NCBI GenBank assembly: GCA_039583875.1
Contig: CM077162.1
Coordinates: 67,329,259-67,393,258, forward strand
Direction: 5' to 3'
DNA: 64,000 nucleotides
Source: Platanthera guangdongensis
Taxonomy: Eukaryota; Streptophyta; Magnoliopsida; Asparagales; Orchidaceae
The notes under the pieces were generated by a model. The model was given only the letters and a program-made list of their open reading frames with translations. It made no database searches and was not told the origin of the DNA. Each line of letters opens with the position of its first letter. The first letter of the stretch is position 1. This document shows positions 37,397 to 48,733 of this stretch, in pieces. Both the position numbers and the translations under genes were made by a program.

Positions 37397-38525
37397 TGTT
37401 GGGTTTCTCTATGGGGATGGCACAACACTTGTGCACGCAGCGGAAGAATAAAACATTAAGAAAACCCAAAAGAAATAGGATCAGGCCATGACAGTTGAAT
37501 CAAGAAGTTAACAAACAAGTAGGCAAAAATTACCTCGGTGGCGTTGAGTCACAACTCAACGGAGATGCTCCAAACTTTGTCTTCTTGCTAGTGACGAGTT
37601 CTACGTGGAATAATATCCACGTCTCTGCAGAAATCCACATGAGCGGGAGAACGCCGAGCTTTCCGTGGCACGGAAGATCAGGAAGAACGATGACCGCACC
37701 TTACTATTCCACAGACTGCTAGGTCCACGCCAGGAAAAGCAACACCAGCGATAATCGCCGGAGAGGAGGAGGTCGACGGAGCGAACACGACGGCGGAACT
37801 CTTCCGGCGGCGGGAATCGGGATCGGCGAAACGATCGCGGAACGGAACTCTTCCGTCGCGGGTTTCTATCAGCCGATGAGAGAGTGTGATCCCGAAAAAC
37901 CCTAAGTATCCTATTTATACCAAAGGTATAAATAAACCTAGGAAAATCGCTATCCGCAGACCACCTAGAAATAGGGTTCAGAATCGGCGAGTAACAATCG
38001 GCGAAAGTCGGTCAGGATCGGCGAGAATCAGAATCGGCGAGAATCACAATCGGCGAGAATCACCCGGATCGGCGAGAATCAGAGAACTATTCTCGACGAT
38101 TCACGCCGAACGTGGGTCGACAATTCACGCCGATCGTGGGTCGACGATACACGCCGATCGGCGAGAATCAGAGAACTAATTCTCGACGATTCTCGTCGAT
38201 CGGCGAGAATCAGAGAACTATTCTCGACGATTCTCGTCGATCGGCGAGAATCAGAGAACCATTCTCTACGATTCTCGTCGATTCTCGTCGACCCTCGGCC
38301 GACTATTCTTACCAGTCCTTCAAGGCAACATTTGCCCAACCCGATGATTCTTTAAGGCAACACTTTGCCCACAACCTCATTCAGATCGGTGATTGGCAAC
38401 CTTTACCAACATAGTCAATCATCCAACTTCTCCATATCTCTTATGTGCGACCCTGCAGGCTCATATCGCGTTGGCAGTGAGATTACATGTTTGATCACTT
38501 CCAGATCACAATGCTAACTCCAACA
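37397..38525 (-). repeat. 5' LTR of element G (1,129 bp)
   Basis: Partner of 30361-31499 with the same termini. It includes the palindrome array 37980-38295 and the element promoter (see 37911-37919). Confidence 0.92.
37911..37919 (-). promoter_or_regulatory. TATA box of element G 5' LTR
   Basis: TATAAATAG on the minus strand. It lies downstream of the palindrome array in element orientation, so the array sits in the U3 enhancer position. Confidence 0.6.
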
Positions 38526-38530
38526 GCTTT
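38526..38530 (+). repeat. Target-site duplication of element G (right copy)
   Basis: GCTTT, identical to 30356-30360. Confidence 0.9.
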
Positions 38531-40466
38531 GTACTTTTGATTTCCTTCAGCACAGATGTATGGATATTTTTGAATTAGTCATCCCACTAATTTTTTATAT
38601 TTTGTGCTTGGTTTCAAGTTGTTCTTTCACTTTATCCTCCCCCTTTCCTGACTTCTAGGGAGAGGGTGCTGATCACATCTTCTTTAAACTTCCCAATTTC
38701 TTCACAAGTTTTGAAATTTCTCTCTTGGGCTCTCTTATCTAGCTGAATTTGATTGTTAAAAATGGTAACTGATTGTTCCATTATAGTACCTATTATAGTG
38801 ATTGTATGGTCAATTACCTTTCCTCCTATTTGTAAGAGCCTTTTGAATTCATGAGTGTTGTTATTGATTTCAGCAAATCCACGACTCATTTCATTTTCTA
38901 ATGCAGTCATTTTATCAGTTACAACTTTCAGGGAAGAATAAAAATAAGCTTTTTGAGCAGTTAGCTTGGCCTCAATTTTGCATAGAATAGAACCTTCAGG
39001 AAATGTTTCAGATGGAATAGATGGTTGGCGTTGAACTGGGGATATCCATGGAGCTATCTCTTCAATGATAACAGTGGATGTAGAGGTAAGCTTTTTGCTG
39101 ATTGTGCTTTGTTCATCTTCAGCATCTATGGGCAGCATGGAGGGAATCTGAAAGTGAAGACTTGGAAATGGTGGTTCAGCAGCTTCAATAGGAGTGTCAT
39201 CATCTGAATCATGAATGGAAACAACTTCAGCATCATGTAAATCTTCAAATGGAGATGGGGCTGGTTCTTGCACATGAGATTTTCTTTAAGGAGATTGTGC
39301 TGGAGACTTTGTCGGAGTAAAGGGTTGTTCTTCGGTAGTAGGGAAAAGAGGATCTTTTGAATAGAGTTCCTCTATCATTTGATTGAAAACTTCATCAGTA
39401 GACAAAATGTTTTCTTTTACCTGGGCATCAGTCAAGTTTTTTTGTATCTGGAATATCTTCAGTAGCAGGAAAGTCTGAATGGTCTGTATGCAGCTGAGTG
39501 GAAGTGTTAGCAGTAGATGGAGATGGAACTGAGGGTGCATCAGCACCAGGAGAAGAAGTAACATTTTCTTGGACTAGATGAAGGGAAGCATGAGAAGTAA
39601 CTTGAGGAGGGATGTCTGTAGAAACTGTTGCGGGAGATTTTGTGGAAGCTGGAACAGGAGATGGCCGAGCTTGAATAGATGGGGCAGGCTCCCCCTCAAT
39701 AACTAGGTTAGTTATCTGATGAGAAGGAGGAGATGGGGTCCTGTCCACATCTTCAATTTCCTCTGTTTCTTGGTCAGACCTCTGAAGCTTAACCTCCCAT
39801 CTCTAGATGGAGGTAATAGAAACTTTCTTCATATGGTGGAGGGCTATGCCCTTTTTCATTGAGAATTCTTTAGGGTTCATCTGGTTGAGGTATAAAGATA
39901 TGATCCTGCCATAATTTGGGCTCATAAGACATGCCTTAATTTTCTCAAAGGGCATCATGCCCCACTAGAACTTCTTTCTGCAGATAACTGCTATCATCAT
40001 ATCAAAGAATTCTGGTGTTATATAACTGATGGAGCTTGTCTTGCAGAGAAGAACTTTATCCAGAATATCTGCCAGCAGTTTGCTTTCTACATTCATGAAT
40101 TGTCTTCTAACAGTGTGAGATGATTGGGGAATCCCACAGAAACTGTATGCTCTTTCATAATCAGTGCTGATGAGGTCATCTTCCATGTCTATGATTGGTA
40201 GTTGCAGAAACTTGGAAACAGAGAGAGGTAATTTTTACCTTGATATCTCTAACCCTTGACTTGAGCACCTTTCCATTGCGTTTAATATTTGTGTGTTGGA
40301 AGAACTCTTTGAAATCAGAAGTTAAAATATGGCATGGATGTTCCAGAACAAATGACAAACCTGTGTTATCGAGGAAGATAAGAGCATTGCTGAAGTCATT
40401 AGAAATCTCGCCAATCCCTGTTGAATTCAATTCACTGATGATTTCGAGTTTGGAAGACGATGTCAT
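38531..40466 (-). pseudogene. Downstream ORF of element B, N-terminal and middle part
   Basis: It starts at ATG 40464-40466 (MTSSSKLEIISELNSTG). It holds an N-terminal globular part, then a proline/serine/threonine-rich stretch (39748-39430), then a helical, coiled-coil-like segment (39000-38640; FEDLHD... ALENEMSRGFAEINNN). The layout parallels A1 682-3486. Frames change near 40180, 39960 and 39300, so it is not intact. Element G cuts it at 38530. Function of this ORF in SIRE elements is unknown. Confidence 0.65.
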
Positions 40467-40669
40467 TGAGGAGAAAGAACAGCTAGCTGGTCGGCGAATG
40501 GAGAAATGGGCTTGATTGCGGTAGTCGGCGGAGACAGAGAAGGTGAAGCGTCATTTCTCAAGAGAAAGGGTTTTGAAATCGGGAAAAGAAAATTCTTGGA
40601 CTATAATCTATTTATATTTTCCTTTAATTTTGATGATAAGAGATATAAATAACATGAAAAATACCTGGA

Positions 40670-40990
40670 ATATGCCGAAAACTGATCGACGAATGTCGAA
40701 CTCTGATTGACAAAATTTGAACTCCAATAGACGAAAACTGATCGACGAACGTCGAACTCCGATTGACGAAATTCAAATTTTGATTGATGAAATAGGATAG
40801 ACGAAAAGCCGATCGCCAAGCGCTAAACTACGATCGATGAATTTGAACTCCTTCTCAAGAAATGATACCGCCATTCTCGAGTAGAACAATTGTTCTCGAG
40901 AAATAATTTCTTGTTCTCGAGTACAAGCGTTGTACTCGAGAAATAATTCCTTATTCTCGAGTACAAGTGTTGTACTCAAGAAATTTAGTC
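40670..40990. repeat. Mixed palindromes between pol and downstream ORF of B
   Basis: The right part (40850-40985) has TTCTCGAG/CTCGAGAA units like the B LTR. The left part (40675-40830) has degenerate GATCGACGAA...TCGAACTCCGATTGACGAA units of the A-family style. The location matches the A1 array at 3620-3895. Confidence 0.75.
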
Positions 40991-41039
40991 CATACTTTGA
41001 AATTTCTTGGCTTTTGAAGTAAATCCAGAACTTGAACTT

Positions 41040-44000
41040 GTTGTCACTTTTTTCTTCATACTTATTCTTCCTTATTGAGCATGTCAAGTTCTGTTTTGAA
41101 GAACGAGAACTTGGCCTCGTCCAGCGGCTTCGTGAATATATCTGCAATCTGCTAGTCTGTTGGGACATATTGGAGATTTATGTCACCATGATCCACATGC
41201 TCCCGGATGAAGTGGTATCACAGCTCTATATATTTTGTCCGACTTTGAGAGACTGGGTTGTTGGCTATTGCAATCACACTAGAGGAGTCGTAAAACAAAG
41301 GAATGTCTTTAACTTTCAAGTTGTAATCTTCAAGTTGGTTCTTTATCCAAAGCAATTGTGCATAACAACTGCCGGCAGAAATGTATTCTGACTTGGCCGT
41401 TGAAATTGCGACATAATTTTGCTTTTTGCTGCTCCATGATATGAGCCTCCTTCAAAGGAATTGGCAAATCCCGGAAGTCCTCTTTCTATCATCTTTGCAT
41501 CCTGCAAAATCTGCATCTGGAAAACCAATTAGTTCGCTATCATTACTTCTTGGGTACCATAAGCCAAGATTTGGTGTACCTTTAAGATATCTCAAAATCC
41601 GCTTTGCAGCAGCGTAGTGAGATTCCTTAGAGTTCACTTGAAATCTAGCACACAAACATATTGAAAACATTATATCCAGTCTACTAGCAATAAGATAGAG
41701 CAAGGATCTCATTATACTTCTGTACTTGGTTTCGTCAAAAGGTTTCCCTTTCTCATCCATATCTAGAGACATAGTTGAACCCATTGGAGTCCTCATAGAG
41801 GTTGCATTCTCCATTCTGAATTTCTTAATCAACTTCTTGGTGAATTTCATCTGAGAGATGAAAAATCCATCTTCAGATTGTTTCACCTGAAGTCCTAAGA
41901 AATACTTCAGTTCTCTCATACTGCTCATTTCGAACTTCCCTTGCATAAGTTTGGAAAATTTTTTACAGAGGTTGTCATCAGTAGAGCTGAAAATGATGTC
42001 ATCGACATAGATTTGCAGTAGCAAACTCTTACCTTTAATTTCCCTAAGAAGAAAGTTATACAGCATATCGTACCAAGCTCGAGGTGCTTGTTTCAAACCA
42101 TATAATGCTTTAAATAAAAGATAAACATGTTCAGGATAGTTAGAATCAATGAAACCTAGAGGTTGTTCCACATATACATCTTTCTTTATGTCACCATTAA
42201 GGAAGGCCGACTTTACATCCATCTGATAGACAATGAAGCCCTTAAGTGCAGCATATGCTAGGAACAACCTGATTGCCTCCAGTCTTGCCACTGGTTCATA
42301 GGTCTGATCGAAGTCAATTCCTTCTTCTTATTTGTATCCTTTAGTGACGAGTCTGGCATTGTTCTTTATGATTGTACCATCCTCGTCCATCTTGTTCACG
42401 TAGACTCACTTTGTTCTGATGACGTTCTTGCCTTTGGGTCTTGGAACAAGTTTCCAAACCTGGCAATGATTGAATTGATTCAACTCTTCTTCCATTTCCA
42501 TTATCCATGATTCATCTGAGTTTGCTTCCTCAAACTTCTTCGGTTCAACCTGTGAGAGAAAACTCAAATATAAATTTTCATTAGTTTTACCTCTACAAGT
42601 TCTGACACCATCCCGGGGATCTCCTATGATTTGGTCCATTGGGTGAACCTTCAAATATCTGAGCTCTAGAGTCCTTGTATCTGGAGCTTCTTCAACCATA
42701 GGAGTGACTTCATTAACTTGAATGGTATCTTCATCATGGTCATCAACCTCTCCAATTGGGGTTAGAGTGGTGATATTGATGAACTTTTGATCTTTCTCTT
42801 CAGTTGGCTCATCCAAGTTTAATTCTTTTATCTTTGAACCTGCATCTTCAAAAAATATACTAGAAGAGCTGCCTTGCAGCAAGCTCATCTTATCAAATAC
42901 AACATCAATATATTCTTCTACAACCAGGGTTTTCTTATTAAAAATCCTATATGCCTTATTATGGCTACTATACCCTACAAAAATACCTTCAAATCTATTT
43001 TCACTAAATTTAGTAGTGTGATTCTTGCCATTATTAAGGATGAAGTACTTACAACCAAAGATTCTAAAGTATGAAATAGTCATCTTCCTGCCCTTTAGTA
43101 GTTCGTAAGGTGTCTTATTATGGTTTTTGTTTACGAGTGCTCGATTTTGCACGTGGTATGCAGTGTTGACGACTTCAGCCCAGAAATATTTCGGTAGTGA
43201 GGCATCACTAAACATGGTCCTGCAGGCCTCTATGAGTGTTCTATTCCTTCTCTCAGCTATTCTATTCTATTGAGGAGTATGGGGAGAGGAAAACTCATGA
43301 AAGATGCATAGGCTTTCACAGAATTCTGTCATGGCCCCAGACTTGAACTCTGTTCCATTGTCACTTCTTATTTTGACTACGGAATAGTTGTATTCATTCT
43401 GGATCTGCCTGAGAAAATTAGTAAAGACATCAAAAGTATCTGACTTGTGTTTTAGAAAGAACACCCATGCAAAGTGTGATTAACCATCAACAATAACCAA
43501 TATATAATCCTTGACTCACAAACTTCTAACATGCAGTGGACCGAACAAGTCCATATGAATTAGATGTAAACATCTATTAGAGTTTTGCCAATAATGCTTT
43601 TAAAGGTAGCCCTTGTTTGCTTGCCTTTTACACATGCGTGACGAGGTCTATCTTTAGCGTACTTGACATTTGGGGCATCACGTACTAAATTAAGAGAAAA
43701 TAATTTATTAATAGTTTTGAAATTAATATATGCTAGTCTCTTGTGCCATTGGTCACTAAGAGACGCACTATCTTTAGCCAAAAAAGCACACTGGCGTAGA
43801 AGAGTCTATAAAAATAAAATTCAGACAAAATATGTTTATACTACGAGTGCCTGATAGAATCTTTTCCAGATTATCTACCGATTTTATCAAGCACTTGTCG
43901 ACATGAAATTCTATTATGTATCATTTATTGCAGAGCTTTCTTATGCTTGTGAGATTGTGTTCCAATCCTTCAACATAAGCCACATCTGAGATGGATACAC

Positions 44001-44170
44001 TACCATTCGTAATCGTACCGTAGCCTTTAGTAATTCCTGAACCTCCAAAGATGACTTTTGGCCCGTTCATGACTGGAGATTAATTCTGGAGTAGGCTTCT
44101 AGTCCTAGTCATATTCCGAGAGCATCCACTGTCCAAGTACCAAATAGGAGTTTTGGTGGCCTTTGGACAT
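41040..44170 (-). pseudogene. pol of element B
   Basis: Protease WYLDSGCSRNMT near 44140-44100. GAG-pre-integrase WHKRLAYINFKTINK... HACVKGKQ near 43750-43620. Integrase pieces SDNGTEFKSG near 43360 and PHTPQ. A long integrase C-terminal region (43215-42406) follows. Reverse transcriptase 42291-41452 has [29 protein letters not shown] and active site [10 protein letters not shown]. RNase H remains run to about 41040. It is broken by several stops and frameshifts. About 13 codons are missing just before the YVDD motif relative to A1 (LLREIKGKSLLLQIYVDD). Confidence 0.85.
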
Positions 44171-44185
44171 ACCTGCAATCACAAA

Positions 44186-46162
44186 TCAGTATGCCTTAGG
44201 AACCCAAACTTGTTTGAGTCCTTGGTCTCTAGTTAGCATACTCCCCCTACGTGTATTAATATTATGAGTGGTCTTTCTCAGATTGTTAATTTGAGGAGTA
44301 ACATAATTTCTGGGGTTAAACCAGCAATCAATGGCAAAGTGACCAATTTTGTCGCAGCACCAACAGTAAAATCTGTTGTATCTTTGCCTGAATTTCTCCT
44401 GCTTGACCTTTTGAGAGTGTGGTCTAGTAGGGGCAGCAGTCTTGGAGGTAAAAGCTTTATGGTGATGGCATTCACATGGCTTCTTATCCTTAAGAGGCTT
44501 TTCCACAACGGGTTTTACTTTTGGTGCATTCTTGATGTTATGACCATGATTATAAGGGCCATAGCTCTGAAGCGTAGTCTCCTCATAAGGTGCCTTGAAC
44601 ACACTTTCACCAAAGTTTCGGGGACGGGTCCATCCTTGGTACCGAGACTTGGGATCTACATATGTAGGCCTAGCAAAGTGACCGTAGGACGAATCAAGAT
44701 CAAACTCGTTCGTTGGAAAGATGACTTTTTTGAATGTGGTCTAATCTTGAGGAGCTTTCCCTTTCTCCTTGGCCAATGACTTGTTGGTCGCCTTATTCTT
44801 CCTTTGAGCCTTATTTCTCCTAGAGGTTTTACTAGGAGCATCAACATGGCATAAGCCATCACCTTTGGCCTGAGTTGAGAATTCAGCAACAAAAGGAAGG
44901 GCAGTCTTGGGCTTGCAGAAACTTTCAACAAGTTTCTTTTCCGCAGCAAGTTGTTCTTCCAATTCTTTGATGATCTTCTCCTCCAGATCTTGGTGCTCGA
45001 GAGCCTTATTATACTATTCAATTGCAGCATTGAAATTCTCTCTGAGTGAGTCCGTCTTGGCGACTTCCTCTCTCTGAGTGCTCTCTTCAGCCTTAAGAGA
45101 TTTAATCTCCTTGTCATGAGTTTTCACCACTTTTCGACATTTGTCGTAAGCCTTGATTAACTCTTCATATTGGGCCATAAGTTCAGACTCATCATTAGAA
45201 GAGCAGTCCTCATGATCATGATCAGAAGCATCTGATTCAGAAAGAGGAGTATGAGAGTTTACCTTCCCAGTGTACTGGGGTTCTTCTTTATCATATGTTT
45301 ATGCCATTAGCCCAAAGTAGGCTTCCTCTTCTTCACTTGAATCAGATGAGTCATAGTCACTGAGTGTCTTGCCCTTCTTGGCTACCAGGCTTCTTTTAGT
45401 TCTCTTCTTATTGTAAGAAGATTTCTTCTCCTCTCTTTTTTCACCCTCCTTCTTCTTGTGAGTGCAATCAGCAATGACATGTCCTGGCTTATTGCAACAA
45501 TAGTAAACAATATCAGAAGAAATATGTTTGTTCTGATTAGAATGATACCTGTCGTGGCTACTTGAGCCTTTCTTGCGTTGATAACCATCATGACGTGATC
45601 TTCTGTATGAGGCATCTTTGCCTCTTCATTGTTTATTCTTGTTCAAGAATTTCTTGAACTGCCTTGACAGAAGAGAAAACTCTCCTTCTGATAACTCTGA
45701 GCCTGAGGTGCTTGGCTCTGAAACTTCATCTTCACTGTCTTCCTGTGCAGGAGCAGGTGATGTAACTTTGGCTTTCCTTGAGCTGTCTGCCTTCAGTGCA
45801 ACAGACTTCTCCTTGGATGAACACCGACACTTCTCTTCTTCAGCTTTTCTTGAATTGATTTGCAGCTCATAGGACATAAGCTTTCCGAAGAGATTTTGAG
45901 GGTCAGTCTCTGCCAGCTTACCAAACTCCCGGATAGCACAGACTTTGTTATCCCATTCCTTAGTTAGGGACCTCAGAAACTTATCATTCAACTCTCCATT
46001 AGTGAAGAACTGGCCATAAAATGTTAGGCGGTTAGAAATCTTGAAGAATTTTTCAAAGGTATCTGCAATTGAATCCTTGGGACCTTGTCGGAATGCTTCA
46101 TATTTTTGATTCAGTAGGGATCTTCTGTCATCTCTAACCACTTTAGTGCCTTCCATCAAGAT
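44186..46162 (-). pseudogene. gag of element B, 5' end removed by element C
   Basis: The central gag domain (EGTKVVRDDRRSLLNQKYEAFRQGPKD..., 46150-45626) aligns with element C gag. A lysine-rich/coiled-coil region (45120-44660) and a zinc knuckle CWCCDKIGHFAIDC near 44365-44325 follow, ending VWVPKAY at 44186. Pol then continues in the +1 frame after a TTGTGATTGCAG stretch, as in A1. The first ~100 codons are absent because the LTR of element C begins at 46163. Confidence 0.82.
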
Positions 46163-46619
46163 TGTTGGGTTCATTGCCCACAATGTTCCTTAGATTGAAT
46201 TTGAAGAGGCATACCCATCAACAATAAAAGCATAGTTGTATTTGATGTGTGCCTTAGTTCATGCATGCAGGTAGTCCATGATTGGACAGTTGAAGAAAAA
46301 TGAGTTGGGTAGTAAACTCAAATTTCGTCGAACTCAGATCAGAGTTTGTTGAACTCAGCTCGTTGATCATCTAGCACACTCAACATTCAGTGGGATAAGA
46401 ACAAGGGTTCAGGTTTCAACTTTCGTCAAACTCAGCTTGAAGTTCATCGAGCTCAGCTTACAAATCATCGAACTTAGCTCAACACTTGTTAAGCTAAAGC
46501 CAGAAAAATCAACTAAGGCAAAAAGTGATGAGACCACTGAGAAGATTAATGTTCGTCGAGCTCAGCCCACATATCATCGAACGCATCTAAAGCCAGAAAA
46601 TCTATCTAAGGCAAAAGCG

Positions 46620-47095
46620 CTGAGACCGCTGAGAAGAAGGAATTGAGACCACTGAGACAGGTGAGGCATCTGAGAAGATTGCGCTGAGACCGCTGAGATA
46701 ACAGAGATAAAATTATCTGGATTTCTCTAAGTCTAAAAGCGTTGAGTGAAGGAGATCCACTCAACGCTTCTTATAAAGCAGTAAACAGCTGAGACAAAAC
46801 TAGCTGGATTTCTTATAAGTCCAAAAGCGTTGAGTGATGCAGGTTCACTCAACGCTTCTAATAAAGAAGGAAGCGCTGAGACTAAAGCCGCTGAGATAGT
46901 TAAGAGCAAAAACCGTTAAGATAGTTAATAAGAAGAAAGCGCTGAGAGAAAGGCCTGTCTCAGCTAATGATGAAAAACCGCTGAGATAATTAAGTGCAAA
47001 AACCGCTGAGACAGCTGATAAGAAGAAAGTGCTGAGACAAAGTCTTGTCTCAGCTACTGCTGAGACCGCTGAGACAAATCCGTTGAGAAAAAGCT
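46620..47095 (+). repeat. GCTGAGA(C/T)-rich short repeats in C LTR
   Basis: Dozens of CGCTGAGAC or CCGCTGAGA units at irregular spacing, some paired with their reverse complement GTCTCAGC, allowing local folding. Confidence 0.8.
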
Positions 47096-47759
47096 AGGGA
47101 AATTTCTAAGTCCTGAAGCGCTGGGAGTCAAAGCTGATTGTGTTGAGTGTCTTAACATCACTCAATACTTGATGCAATTCTGGAAAATTTTCTAAGTCCG
47201 GATGTTGATGACCACTACTGACATCATCAAAGTCAAAATTGCAGGAAGCCATTGCCGGAAAGCTGCTGTAGCGCCGATAGAAGTTTTGTCCCTTTTTGAT
47301 GGAGATGACGCTCACCAATCCTTGGTGGGCCCACATTTTATTGTGACGTTGATTCAAATCAACACGTATAAAAAGTAAACTGCAAAGGGAAAGGGTTAAT
47401 GAATACTCGGGGATCAAACGCAGAAAATATAGAAAGAGAAAAAGAAAGAGGCGGCTGGACATCTTCTTCCCCATCAAGCTTTAAAACTAAAGTCCAGACG
47501 AGATAGCCTGAGAGCAGATAAAGATAGTTGAAGCACTTCAAAGTTCAGCATGTTAGTTCTCATCAGAACAGTGTAGGTGATACATCTCTTCAGCAAGCGA
47601 TAGTTGCTTACCTGTGCAGCAGTAAAAAGGGATAGCTGTAGAAGAAGGCTAATACCTTCTACAGCAAGTTGTCTGGACTAATATCTGCTCAGTCCAACAA
47701 GGTTGACTCAAAGATACTTCTCTGAGTGAGTTGTTCTATTTTCTTCAACATCCTGTTTT

Positions 47760-48330
47760 GTTTCCCGTAGGATTCAAGTTTCCTGAATCTGAGTGTAGGG
47801 CACTTTGTGCCTAAGGTAGGTGACAAATTTGTCACTGAGGTAGATGCCTTGTTGGGACACTGAGGTAGGATCTTAGTGAGGATCTGAGCTATAGGGCTTA
47901 AGTGCCTGAGGTAGGAGAGTGTTACTCTCTGAGGTAGGATGCAAGTGTGGATCTGAGCTGTAGGGCTTAATTATCTGAGGTAGGAGAGTGTTACTCTTTG
48001 AGGTAGGATCCAAGCATGGATCTGAGGTAGTGTTGTCCTCCCAGCCTGAGTGTAGGGCCTTGTTCCTGAGGTAGGTGAATGACGAGTCACTGAGCAGTAG
48101 TTGGTCTGCTGACCATTGAGTTGTAGGCCTCGGAGGAGGCTGAGTTGTAGGTACCTAGAAGGGTATTGATTTGTAGGAGTGTTGCACCACTCTGAGAGTA
48201 GGGCTATGTGACTGAAGCTACAGGGCTGAAGAGCCTTAGTGTGGGCCTTAGAAATAAGGTTGAGATAGGTGATTAGTGGATCACAGAGCTGTAGGAGTTC
48301 TGCAGAGCTCTGAGGTAGGAACCCTTGTGG
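47760..48330 (+). repeat. CTGAGGTAGG-type repeats in C LTR
   Basis: Repeated GAGGTAGGA / CTGTAGGGCTTAA phrases with irregular period, for example a near-duplicate at about 47872-47935 and 47936-48010. No coding frame is supported. Confidence 0.7.
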
Positions 48331-48603
48331 TTTTGAGTTAGATTCTGGGAAGAATCTGTGTAATAGGCTGAGGGACTGTGGTGTAAGCTCTAAGGAGCAT
48401 ATTGAAGGAGTTTGTGCCGAGTCCAACAAGTAAGTTGGATAGGTGGGAGGTAAAGTGGATGTACCCAATTGGGGAACCACAATAAATCATTGTGTTTGCA
48501 GTGTGCTTATTTTCCTTTGTTATTGTAGGATTTAAGGACAAGCTCTATTTAGTATAATTGGAAATCAGCAAAAGATTTAATAAAAGTTCAAAGACCTATT
48601 CAA

Positions 48604-48621
48604 CCCCCCCCCCCCCCCCCC
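48604..48621 (+). repeat. C18 homopolymer
   Basis: Eighteen consecutive C at the place where related LTRs read CTATTCACCCCCCTCTAG (35-50 bases before the LTR end). Confidence 0.9.
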
Positions 48622-48658
48622 AGGTGATTAGCTAACCTTCAGTTAAGTAACTTTCAAG

Positions 48659-48670
48659 TGGTATCAGAGG
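48659..48670 (+). promoter_or_regulatory. Primer binding site of element C
   Basis: TGGTATCAGAGG, three bases after the LTR end, initiator tRNA-Met type. Confidence 0.9.
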
Positions 48671-48733
48671 GAGGTTACTCAAAAAGGATTTAACAATCTG
48701 AGTATACCTCCAAGGTTAGCTATAAGATAAATA

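Larger units (their letters stand above)
30361..38525 (-). mobile_element. Complete Ty1/copia element G (8,165 bp)
   Basis: A structurally complete element: 3' LTR 30361-31499, polypurine tract 31500-31510, polyprotein 32456-36415, primer site 37384-37395, 5' LTR 37397-38525, and 5-bp duplication GCTTT on both sides. By eye the LTRs differ at about two dozen positions plus one ~10-bp gap, mostly transitions, so insertion was fairly recent. It has no extra ORF. The polyprotein style is Tork/TAR-like (tentative). It is the youngest clearly datable insertion here and splits the downstream ORF of element B. Confidence 0.93.
27897..46162 (-). mobile_element. Ty1/copia element B, SIRE type, carrying element G
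   Basis: Minus orientation: 3' LTR 27897-29560, polypurine tract, downstream ORF split by element G (30361-38525), palindromes, pol, and gag up to 46162, where element C cuts it. The 5' end of gag and the 5' LTR are not seen in the window and should lie beyond element C. It inserted into the internal region of gypsy element I. Confidence 0.8.
46163..48656 (+). repeat. 5' LTR of copia element C (2,494 bp)
   Basis: It starts TGTTGGGTTCATTGCCC, comparable with the start of the B LTR, and ends ...CTTTCA before the primer site. Contents in order: palindromes of the GTCGAACTCAG type (46320-46590), dense GCTGAGAC repeats (46620-47090), a TATAAAAAG box (47367-47375), GAGGTAGG-rich repeats (47760-48330), and an 18-base C-run (48604-48621) where other families have 6-8. 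Confidence 0.8.
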
